DNA of 5,131 bases from an uncultured Bacilli bacterium (GTDB lineage Bacteria; Bacillota_I; Bacilli_A; RF39; UBA660), in contig CANQFO010000074.1 of assembly GCA_947599755.1 (NCBI GenBank), positions 1-5,131 of the forward strand. Direction: 5' to 3'. Below the pieces are notes generated by a model that ran no database searches, was not told the DNA's origin, and saw only the letters and a list, made by a program, of their open reading frames with translations. The translations under genes were made by a program, and so were the position numbers. Positions 1 through 5,131 of this stretch are shown here, one piece after another. Numbering within the stretch: position 1 is the first letter of the stretch; each line of letters starts with the position of its first letter.

Positions 1-444
1 ATAACAATAATTATATTTTAAATCTTTACTATCAATGATTACTTGACCATGGGCTTTGATATCTGCTCCTTTTATATCATGAGCATACTTATAATTATAT
101 TCTGGATCTTTACTATCAATGATTACTTGACCATGAGCTTTGACATCTGCTCCTTTTATATCATGAGCATACAAATGATTACATAGTAAATCTTTACTAT
201 CAATGATTACTTGACCATGAGCCTTTTTATCTGATCCTTTTATATCATGAGCATACTTATAATTATATTTTAAATCTTTACTATCAAGGATTACTTGACC
301 ATGAGCCTTGACATCTGCTCCTTCGATATAACGGGCATAGCAATAATTATAACATAGATTTTTACTATCAAGGATTACCTGTTCATGAGCTCTTTTATCT
401 GATCCCTCAATTTCAGTAACAAAAAAATAACTTAATTCTGGGTT
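1..444 (-). repeat. 84-bp tandem coding repeats, five full units plus part of a sixth
   Basis: The period is exactly 84 bp: the motif gagcatac or its variants recurs at 81, 165, 249 and 333, and the motif tttactatcaa recurs at 25, 109, 193, 277 and 361. Units on the minus strand are 444-361, 360-277, 276-193, 192-109 and 108-25, with a partial unit at 24-1. The N-terminal unit is the most diverged (EIEGSDKRAHEQVILDSK) and the units nearest the window edge are almost identical, including at silent positions, which indicates recent duplication or homogenisation. Every period keeps the reading frame. The most fixed positions are the A-H-G-Q-V-I core, the terminal D-S-K and the central G-[AS]-D. 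Confidence 0.95.
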
Positions 445-546
445 TTTCACTTGCAACACATTTCTTTCTAATTGCTCAATTACTATACTATCTCCATATT
501 CTGCTTTTAATTTTTTTAAGTCTTCTTTTATTTCTTTCACCAACAT
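1..546 (-). CDS. Partial gene for a 28-residue tandem-repeat protein (C-terminus outside window)
   Basis: An open frame of 182 codons starts at ATG 546-544 and is still open at the window edge, so the 3' end is missing. Residues 1-34 form a charged, probably helical head (MLVKEIKEDLKKLKAEYGDS, then IVIEQLERN). From N35 onward the protein consists only of 28-residue repeats: five full units (35-62, 63-90, 91-118, 119-146, 147-174) and the first 8 residues of a sixth. Each unit reads like two short helices, a Tyr-rich one (YNYKYAHDIKG) and a second one (ADIKAHGQVIIDSK), which suggests an alpha-solenoid binding scaffold; this fold is my inference. There is no signal peptide or membrane helix in the visible part, so it is probably cytoplasmic. 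The start has a GGGAGG site at 560-565, about 13 nt away, longer than usual, but no alternative in-frame start lies nearer. It has its own consensus promoter just upstream. I recall similar repeats in unannotated bacterial and phage proteins but cannot name a family; function unknown. Confidence 0.9.
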   Translation of the reverse strand, partial: MLVKEIKEDLKKLKAEYGDSIVIEQLERNVLQVKNPELSYFFVTEIEGSDKRAHEQVILDSKNLCYNYCYARYIEGADVKAHGQVILDSKDLKYNYKYAHDIKGSDKKAHGQVIIDSKDLLCNHLYAHDIKGADVKAHGQVIIDSKDPEYNYKYAHDIKGADIKAHGQVIIDSKDLKYNYCY

Positions 547-575
547 TTTTATCCGATTTCCTCCCTATTTCATAT

Positions 576-605
576 ATTATATTTACAAAATTAAGATTTT
601 GTCAA
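576..605 (-). promoter_or_regulatory. Consensus promoter of the tandem-repeat gene
   Basis: On the minus strand TTGACA (600-605) is followed after 18 nt by TATAAT (576-581). Both hexamers match the sigma-70/sigma-A consensus exactly. The expected start of transcription is near 569, which leaves a leader of only about 20-25 nt containing the GGGAGG ribosome binding site at 560-565. The repeat gene is therefore likely to be a separate and strongly transcribed unit, not part of the upstream operon. Confidence 0.8.
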
Positions 606-648
606 TTAATTATTTTTATCAACTAAAAATACTAATTTAAAAGAAAAT

Positions 649-708
649 AATCAAAATGTTCAATAAATATTCTATTAAAGTTTAGAAACTATTTTTTACA
701 TTTTGATT
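649..708 (-). terminator. Possible weak terminator after the pyr/transglutaminase operon
   Basis: AATCAAAATGT (649-659) and ACATTTTGATT (698-708) form a perfect 11-bp inverted repeat 29 nt beyond the stop of the transglutaminase-like gene. A second small palindrome, AGTTTAGAAACT (679-690), lies in its 38-nt loop. On the minus strand the distal arm runs into ATTTTCTTTT, so it could end transcription. The stem has only two G-C pairs and the loop is long, so the hairpin would be weak; an AT-rich chance palindrome is a real alternative. Confidence 0.3.
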
Positions 709-736
709 CTAATATCTAAATATAATTTTTTCTTTT

Positions 737-2479
737 TTAGTACTTTTTGAAATTGCCATAATCATTATACGAATAATTACTATTCATAGATTGATGCATT
801 TTTTTGATTCTTTCTCTTCTCTTTTTTTCTTTGCTGTGATGAATTCCAATTGCACTTCCTAATGCAGTCATTATTCCTACTACTACTGCACCACCAATAA
901 TCCATTTTTTATTTCCAATTTGAATTTCAAATTTTTGATTTTCTACTTCTTCTTTTTGTTCTGTTTGAGTTTCTTCTTTTTTTGCTTTTTCTTCTTGTTT
1001 TTCTGTCTCAACACTAGATATATCTTCTTCTTTTGTTTCTTGAACAATAGTTTCTTCTGATTTAGTTTCAGGATTTGCTTGTTTTTGCTTTTTAATTGGC
1101 CTTAATGTGATATAGTCAGGTATGTTATTTGCTTCATGAGATTCTTTTGCCTCTTTAGTTTCTTCTTGATAATTGATAGGATCTTCCATATACCATTCTA
1201 ACTCATCTGTTTTTCCTTCTTTTATTGCTTCTTGTGCTGCAATTTGATCCCAACTAATATTCATTTGAATTAAATTTCCATCTTCATCATAGACAGTTTC
1301 ATTTTTTTCAACTTCTACTTTATTTCCATCTAACCAAGTTGCATCTACATAATAATAATCTCCTTCTATTTTTACTAAATTCCAAGCATGATTATCACTA
1401 TATAAAAAATTAGTTTGTAATCCTGTTCTTTCTGCTAAAGCTTCTAACATTGCTGCATAGTTTCCACAAATTGAAGAGTCTTTTTCTAAGGCTCCATATA
1501 AAGTACCACCTTCATAAAAACTTTCAGTTAAACTTTCATGATCAATATTTTGCGTTATTGCTTCGGATACTTGTTCATCATATGTTAAATTATCTAATAT
1601 ATAAATTAAAATAGCATCTAATTTTTCTTGATCCGTACTATTCTCACTCAAATTTAAGGATTGTACTATTTTTTCTAATCTTTCATTAATTTCTAATACT
1701 TTATTTTTTGTTTCTTCTTCAAAAGATATTTTTACTCCATGATTTACTAATGTATCATAATCTTTTTTAGTAAATCCAATAGCAATTTCATAAGGTTGAT
1801 CACTTAAAAATTCTAATTCTTTTAAAAAAGTTAATTTTTCATAATTTACTTCTTTACTACTTTCATCTAATAATGATAATTTTTGCAAATTAGTTAAATT
1901 TTCCAATACTCCAGGTTCAACATAACATCCTAATAAATGTAATTCTTTCAATTTAGGACTTTCTTTTAGCCATTGGGAATTTTTTTGTGTTAAAGTTACA
2001 TTATGCACAGAATAAACATTTAACTTTTCTAAGTTATCAAGTTTTTTTACCTCTTCTAAAACACTAATATCATCTGTTGAAATGATTAACGTTAATTTTT
2101 TAATATTCGTACAGTAATTTAACCATTCTAATGAAGAATTATCGTCTATATTAAAATAGATATCCTCTCCATTGTTTCCTATTTGTTGCAAATCACCTAT
2201 GGTAATTAAGTCGCCCTCTTCCTTATTGCAGGCATCTAAAACTTCATATAAATAACTTTCTGGAATATCTACTATTGTTGTTGGATCTTGAGTATCAAGC
2301 ATATCATTGATTTCTTCTTGATGTACGGTTTTCGCTTGGGCTTGTTCTGGAGGAGTCCATCCTGAAAATAACATTATTGATGCTAGACCACCTATAATTA
2401 CTCGTTTTCCCTGTTTTTCCATTTCTTTTAGAAGAGATAAATTCGCTTTTTTGTCTTCTGGATTGATTTCTAATTTCAT
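737..2479 (-). CDS. Exported LRR/transglutaminase-like protein with C-terminal membrane anchor
   Basis: This 580-residue protein has a modular surface plan. Residues 1-26 are a long charged leader ending in KR, residues 27-41 are hydrophobic, and AQA at 47-49 fits a signal peptidase I site. Residues about 113-252 hold degenerate leucine-rich repeats (for example NIKKLTLII, NLEKLNVYS, KLKELHLLG, NLQKLSLLD). Residues about 285-395 are a transglutaminase-like (papain-fold) domain with a complete Cys-His-Asp triad: C338 in SSICGNYA, H364 in DNHAWNLV and D379 in YYVDATWLDG. A Glu/Lys-rich linker (about 434-516), a membrane helix (526-546) and a basic tail (KEKKRRERIKK at 550-560) follow. The domain probably faces outside as a protease, peptidase or cross-linking enzyme; the substrate is unknown, and LRRs suggest protein recognition. 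ATG 2479 overlaps the stop of the preceding gene (ATGA), with AAAGGAG 10 nt upstream; the internal Met20 has no ribosome site. It is the last gene of the pyrB operon. Confidence 0.88.
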   Translation of the reverse strand: MKLEINPEDKKANLSLLKEMEKQGKRVIIGGLASIMLFSGWTPPEQAQAKTVHQEEINDMLDTQDPTTIVDIPESYLYEVLDACNKEEGDLITIGDLQQIGNNGEDIYFNIDDNSSLEWLNYCTNIKKLTLIISTDDISVLEEVKKLDNLEKLNVYSVHNVTLTQKNSQWLKESPKLKELHLLGCYVEPGVLENLTNLQKLSLLDESSKEVNYEKLTFLKELEFLSDQPYEIAIGFTKKDYDTLVNHGVKISFEEETKNKVLEINERLEKIVQSLNLSENSTDQEKLDAILIYILDNLTYDEQVSEAITQNIDHESLTESFYEGGTLYGALEKDSSICGNYAAMLEALAERTGLQTNFLYSDNHAWNLVKIEGDYYYVDATWLDGNKVEVEKNETVYDEDGNLIQMNISWDQIAAQEAIKEGKTDELEWYMEDPINYQEETKEAKESHEANNIPDYITLRPIKKQKQANPETKSEETIVQETKEEDISSVETEKQEEKAKKEETQTEQKEEVENQKFEIQIGNKKWIIGGAVVVGIMTALGSAIGIHHSKEKKRRERIKKMHQSMNSNYSYNDYGNFKKY

Positions 2480-2724
2480 TCTTTCATTACTCCTTTAAAA
2501 ATAGCATTGGCCCTATCATATTCTTCTTTTGTTATATTTGTATCTAAATTGATTATTTCTTCTCCTTGATATTTTGCTAAATAATAGTGACTATTATCTA
2601 ATTCTTTATAAATAATATAATGACTTTCCCATCCTTCTAAATCAAAAAGAGCAACTACTTCTACCTTTCTTGTTTCATTTTTATCATTTGTAATCTCAAT
2701 ATAATCTTTTTGTGATTGATTCAT
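2476..2724 (-). CDS. Small DUF1292-like protein
   Basis: An 82-residue acidic protein without signal peptide, membrane helix or cysteine, so probably cytoplasmic. The order is a short strand-forming N-terminus (DYIEITNDKNETRKVEVVAL), a central YIIYKELDNSHYYLAKY segment (36-52) and a helical end (ITKEEYDRANAIFKGVMKE). This pattern, with a polar beta-rich start, the YIIY-ELD core and an acidic EEYDRA-type helix, resembles the DUF1292 (YrzB-like) family of Bacillota, whose role is unknown. I recognise the pattern from memory and the assignment is moderate. The gene begins 13 nt after the pyrI stop, with GGAG at 2732-2735 and 7-nt spacing, and its TGA overlaps the ATG of the transglutaminase-like gene by 4 nt, so translation of the two is probably coupled. 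It could alternatively be an unrelated small protein of similar composition. Confidence 0.7.
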   Translation of the reverse strand: MNQSQKDYIEITNDKNETRKVEVVALFDLEGWESHYIIYKELDNSHYYLAKYQGEEIINLDTNITKEEYDRANAIFKGVMKE

Positions 2725-2737
2725 TTTTATTCTCCTT

Positions 2738-3157
2738 TTAATCCTTTAAACTGGCTTCACAATATTTACATCGATAAATCTTTTTTTCTTCATCAGTTAA
2801 AATAAAAATTTGATCTAGATCCTTTTCTATTGAAGTAATACATCTTGGATTTTTGCATGTTGCGACATTGATTATTTTTTTAGGAAGAGATAGTTTTCTT
2901 TTTTCTTCAATCTTATCATTTTTAACAATATTTACGGTTACATTTGGATCAATAAATCCTAATTTATCTAAATCAATATGAATTACTTTATCAATTTTAA
3001 TAATATCTTTTTTTCCCATTTTATTACTTTTGGCATTAGTAATAATTGCTACTTGGCAATCTAGGGTTTCTAAATTTAATAATTTATATACTTCCATTGC
3101 TTTTCCTGCTTTTAAGTGATCAATTACATATCCATTTTTTATTGTATCTATATTCAT
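2738..3157 (-). CDS. pyrI: Aspartate carbamoyltransferase regulatory chain
   Basis: PyrI carries no catalysis; it binds nucleotides (CTP/UTP as inhibitors, ATP as activator in the E. coli enzyme) and links PyrB trimers into the allosteric holoenzyme in the cytoplasm. The 139 residues show both domains. The N-terminal allosteric domain has GYVIDHLKAGKA, with D13 and H14 matching E. coli D19 and H20, then MGKKDIIKID with K54 matching K60, and K86 matching K94. The C-terminal zinc domain has C101-x4-C106 and C130-x2-C133 (TCKNPRC and YRCKYCEA), the full four-cysteine site. It is about 14 residues shorter than the E. coli chain, mainly from trimmed ends. ATG 3157 overlaps the pyrB stop in ATGA, with GGAG at 3165-3168 and 7-nt spacing, which favours balanced production of the two chains. 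Confidence 0.97.
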   Translation of the reverse strand: MNIDTIKNGYVIDHLKAGKAMEVYKLLNLETLDCQVAIITNAKSNKMGKKDIIKIDKVIHIDLDKLGFIDPNVTVNIVKNDKIEEKRKLSLPKKIINVATCKNPRCITSIEKDLDQIFILTDEEKKIYRCKYCEASLKD

Positions 3158-4071
3158 TCTTTTTCTCCTAACATTTTTAGTATTAAGGCCATTCTAATAT
3201 ATTTGCCATAATTTGCTTGTTTGAAATAACAAGCTCTTTGATCTTCATCTACATCGGTAGCAATTTCATTTACTCTAGGGAGCGGATGCATAATACATAA
3301 ATCCTTTTTGGCATGTTTTAATTTTTCTTGATTTAAAATATAATAATCTTTTAATCTGATATAATCTGCTTCATTAAAAAATCTTTCTTTTTGTACTCTA
3401 GTCATATAGAGAATATCTAATTGATCCATATACTCTTCAATATCATTTGTTTCTACATATTCTATATGATTTTTTTCAATGATTTCTTTTTTTACATAGT
3501 CTGGTAAATTTAGTTCTTGTGGTGAGATGAGTACTAATTTTATTTTTTTATATCTAGACATGGCTGTAATTAAAGAATGTACAGTTCGTCCAAATTTTAA
3601 ATCTCCACATAAACCAATAGTTAAATTATCTAATCTACCTTTTTCACATTTTATCGTTAACAAATCAGTTAATGTTTGAGTTGGATGATTATGTCCTCCA
3701 TCACCAGCATTAATGATAGGTACTTTAGATTTTTCTGATGCGACTAATGGAGATCCTTCTTTTGGATGTCTCATGACAATAATATCACTATAATTTCCTA
3801 CTACTCTAATAGTATCTGAGACGCTTTCTCCTTTTGAAACAGAACTAGATGATGCTTCTGAAAATCCTAAAACATTTCCTCCTAGTCTTAACATTGCTGA
3901 TTCAAAGCTAAGTCTTGTTCTTGTACTTGGCTCAAAAAATAAAGTAGCTAAGATCTTACCGTCACATTGATGAGCATATTTTTTAGGATTGGTAATGATA
4001 TCTTTCGCTACTTTCATTAATTCATCTATTTCTTCTACTGATAAATCTTTTATGTCTATTAAATGCTTCAT
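3154..4071 (-). CDS. pyrB: Aspartate carbamoyltransferase catalytic chain
   Basis: PyrB condenses carbamoyl phosphate with L-aspartate to N-carbamoyl-L-aspartate and phosphate, the committed step of de novo pyrimidine synthesis, in the cytoplasm as catalytic trimers. At 305 residues it has normal full length. Visible active-site motifs are the carbamoyl-phosphate loop FFEPSTRTR (45-53, with S49-T50-R51-T52), K80 in the serine-rich 80s loop (equivalent to E. coli K84, shared with the neighbouring subunit), R101, H129 and Q132 in HNHPTQ, R162 in KFGRT, the aspartate-binding R225-V-Q227 in TRVQKER, and HPLPR (262-266). No key residue is missing. ATG 4071 has GGAG at 4082-4085 with 10-nt spacing. 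It is the first gene of the operon, directly behind its own promoter, and its TGA overlaps the pyrI start by 4 nt. Regulation by an RNA leader looks unlikely because the leader is very short. Confidence 0.98.
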   Translation of the reverse strand: MKHLIDIKDLSVEEIDELMKVAKDIITNPKKYAHQCDGKILATLFFEPSTRTRLSFESAMLRLGGNVLGFSEASSSSVSKGESVSDTIRVVGNYSDIIVMRHPKEGSPLVASEKSKVPIINAGDGGHNHPTQTLTDLLTIKCEKGRLDNLTIGLCGDLKFGRTVHSLITAMSRYKKIKLVLISPQELNLPDYVKKEIIEKNHIEYVETNDIEEYMDQLDILYMTRVQKERFFNEADYIRLKDYYILNQEKLKHAKKDLCIMHPLPRVNEIATDVDEDQRACYFKQANYGKYIRMALILKMLGEKE

Positions 4072-4106
4072 ACTGCTTACACTCCTTACCTCTTATTTCT
4101 TATTCC

Positions 4107-4134
4107 ATTGTAGCATGCTTTTTTTTGATCGTAA
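4107..4134 (-). promoter_or_regulatory. Extended -10 promoter of the pyrBI operon
   Basis: On the minus strand TACAAT (4107-4112) is preceded by TGC, giving an extended -10 element TGCTACAAT. A -35-like TTACGA (4129-4134) lies 16 nt upstream. Transcription should start near 4100, so the leader to the pyrB ATG is about 30 nt and contains little beyond the ribosome site AAGGAG. This leaves no room for a PyrR-type attenuator. The spacer carries the palindrome GCATGC (4113-4118) and a run of A, whose meaning is unclear. Confidence 0.65.
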
Positions 4135-4246
4135 AGAGTGGAAATATTTTTACAGATAAACGCTAATTTTTATTTGGAATTCAGTTTTCATTCATTTACA
4201 CTATTTTTCTTTACTTTCTTTCTAAAAAATAGCTATGTATGGGCAG

Positions 4247-4276
4247 AAAAAAGAACAAACCATTTTTAGTTTGTTC
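4247..4276 (-). terminator. Rho-independent terminator of the 215-residue surface protein gene
   Basis: On the minus strand GAACAAAC (4276-4269) pairs perfectly with GTTTGTTC (4260-4253) around an 8-nt A-rich loop, and six U residues follow at once (4252-4247). The hairpin begins 33 nt after the stop codon at 4310. It separates the surface protein gene from the pyrB operon, which then has its own promoter. Confidence 0.88.
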
Positions 4277-4309
4277 ATTATATTTTATTGACTTTTATTC
4301 AGGAATGAA

Positions 4310-4957
4310 TTATAGATTGTTTTTCTTTTTATTTTGAATCATTAAATAAATAATAACTATTAAACTTAATAAAACATAGCCGCCTACTACAATATATAAA
4401 ATAATATGATTTTCTGTAGCACTTGATTTTTCAACCTGTTGTGTTGCTTGGTTATTATTTGATTCTTCTTTATCTTTAGAACCAGAAATTGTGTTTGACT
4501 CCTGTATTTCATTAGGGGTATCAGTATAAATTTGTTCAGAAGGACTGATATAAAGTTTTGTTGCGTAATTTTCATAGGAAATAGGTTGTGGAGCTTTAAT
4601 CGTTAATTTTCCATCTCCTGTAAATTGAATCTTATTTTCATAATTATATGCAATTCCTGTTCCTTCTTCTGTTGCAATTGAATTTTCACCAATTAGGTGA
4701 ATTGTAAATGTTAACCCACTTTGTGCTGTACCATAACAATTTAATTCAAGTGGTCCTCCATTGTAATTATTTAAAGTTAATACAATATTGGTACTATCCT
4801 TTGTCAGTGTAGCTGTTCCATTAGCATTTGTTGTATCTACTGTTTCACCATCAACAATCCAATTATATGGAGCACTTGCTGCTTTTACTTCTGTTAGCAT
4901 AAAAGGAAAAATCATTAGACTGATGAGCAATAGAACTACATTTTTCTTTTTTTTCAT
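4310..4957 (-). CDS. Secreted, membrane-anchored surface protein of unknown function
   Basis: The 215-residue product starts with a typical signal peptide: KKKK, a hydrophobic core (VVLLLISLMIFPFMLTEV) and a likely cleavage after VKA at residue 26. The exported region (27-135) is beta-rich, with TATLTKDSTNIVLTLNNYNGG, then HLIGENSIATEEGTGIAYN and FTGDGKLTIKAP. The pattern of a hydrophobic strand, G-x-N-S-I, G-I and G-D-G-x-L-T-I resembles the beta-helical carbohydrate-binding domain of the DUF4353 (Cthe_2159) type; this is a tentative match from memory, and the domain would be short. A Ser/Asn/Gln/Glu-rich linker (about 145-183), a membrane helix (185-206) and a KKKNNL tail follow, so it is a type I membrane protein with its domain outside. 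ATG 4957 has AGGAG at 4966-4970 and 8-nt spacing. It is monocistronic, with its own promoter and terminator. Confidence 0.85.
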   Translation of the reverse strand: MKKKKNVVLLLISLMIFPFMLTEVKAASAPYNWIVDGETVDTTNANGTATLTKDSTNIVLTLNNYNGGPLELNCYGTAQSGLTFTIHLIGENSIATEEGTGIAYNYENKIQFTGDGKLTIKAPQPISYENYATKLYISPSEQIYTDTPNEIQESNTISGSKDKEESNNNQATQQVEKSSATENHIILYIVVGGYVLLSLIVIIYLMIQNKKKNNL

Positions 4958-5003
4958 TTTTTCATCTCCTCTTTCGATTGAGTTTAATCTCTACCTTAAT
5001 TTT

Positions 5004-5032
5004 ATTGTAGCAAATTTCTGATGAAAAGTCTA
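5004..5032 (-). promoter_or_regulatory. Extended -10 promoter of the surface protein gene
   Basis: On the minus strand TACAAT (5004-5009), preceded by TGC, forms TGCTACAAT, the same nine bases as in the pyrB promoter. A -35-like TAGACT (5027-5032; four of six consensus bases) lies 17 nt upstream. Transcription should begin near 4997, giving a leader of about 40 nt with the AGGAG site. Confidence 0.65.
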
Positions 5033-5074
5033 TATTTTCATAAAATTATCAAAAATAATTTAATTGAAAAATGA

Positions 5075-5103
5075 AATGTCTATTTGATATGTATATAGAC
5101 ATT
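5075..5103. other. Perfect 9-bp inverted repeat upstream of the surface protein promoter
   Basis: AATGTCTAT (5075-5083) and ATAGACATT (5095-5103) are perfect inverted arms with an 11-bp spacer. The centre is about 57 bp upstream of the -35 box. Read on the minus strand, the distal arm is followed by TCATTTTTC, so it could be the terminator of a gene lying beyond the window; it could equally be a dimeric binding site. The stem is AT-rich and the U-tract is interrupted, so neither role is secure. Confidence 0.4.
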
Positions 5104-5131
5104 AAGTCGTTCAACTGTTTTTATTTTAGTC

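Noticed and set aside
1..444. Possible CRISPR array because of regular repeats
   Set aside because: The 84-bp periods are contiguous with no unique spacers, keep one reading frame throughout and encode a conserved peptide unit.
2361..2422. Start of the transglutaminase-like protein at Met20
   Set aside because: There is no ribosome binding site before this ATG, while the upstream ATG has AAAGGAG at suitable distance and the stop-start overlap with the preceding gene.
737..4071. Mycoplasma-type genetic code (TGA as Trp)
   Set aside because: pyrB and the small DUF1292-like gene end in TGA within ATGA overlaps, and Trp codons checked in the transglutaminase-like gene are TGG.
4135..4246. PyrR attenuator or riboswitch before pyrB
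   Set aside because: The best promoter lies downstream of this stretch, and I find no terminator hairpin with a U-tract between it and pyrB; the only clear hairpin belongs to the end of the preceding gene.
4387..4575. 62-codon open frame on the minus strand
   Set aside because: It is another frame inside the surface protein gene, without a convincing ribosome binding site or recognisable domain.
4788..5021. 77-codon open frame on the plus strand
   Set aside because: It lies antisense over the N-terminal half of the well-supported surface protein gene and its promoter, and its low-complexity translation (poly-Phe) reflects the Lys-rich signal peptide read in reverse.

Overview
The window comes from an AT-rich genome with short, tightly packed genes, all on the minus strand, so transcription runs from high to low coordinates. 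Strong GGAG-type ribosome binding sites, consensus sigma-A-like promoters, U-tailed hairpin terminators, TGA used as a stop and TGG for Trp (standard bacterial code) point to a low-GC Gram-positive (Bacillota) or a close relative, perhaps one of the uncultured gut lineages near the Erysipelotrichia/Mollicutes boundary. The lineage is an inference from style, not from a marker gene.

Layout in order of transcription. (1) 5131-4958: non-coding, with a 9-bp inverted repeat and a promoter. (2) 4957-4310: a secreted, membrane-anchored surface protein of 215 residues, closed by a clear intrinsic terminator at 4247-4276. (3) 4246-4072: non-coding, with the pyrB promoter; nothing is recognised in the roughly 110 bases between that promoter and the terminator. 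(4) 4071-737: a compact four-gene operon. pyrB (aspartate carbamoyltransferase, catalytic chain) and pyrI (regulatory chain) overlap by 4 nt, a small DUF1292-like protein follows after 13 nt, and its stop overlaps by 4 nt the start of a 580-residue exported leucine-rich-repeat/transglutaminase-like protein. (5) 736-547: non-coding, with an AT-rich inverted repeat and a full-consensus promoter. (6) 546-1: the 5' part of a gene coding for perfect 28-residue tandem repeats, running off the window edge. No gene-free stretch exceeds 300 bases.

PyrB and PyrI together form the allosteric (E. coli-type) aspartate transcarbamoylase, which makes N-carbamoyl-L-aspartate in de novo pyrimidine synthesis; catalytic, zinc-binding and most nucleotide-binding residues are visible. 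The other genes have no obvious link to pyrimidines. Two of them (the transglutaminase-like protein and the 215-residue protein) share one surface plan: signal peptide, ectodomain, charged or polar linker, C-terminal membrane helix and basic tail, with no LPXTG sorting motif. The points most worth pursuing are the tandem-repeat gene and the translational coupling of a surface transglutaminase-like protein to a pyrimidine operon. I see no CRISPR array, mobile element, tRNA or rRNA, and no convincing new multi-gene system.
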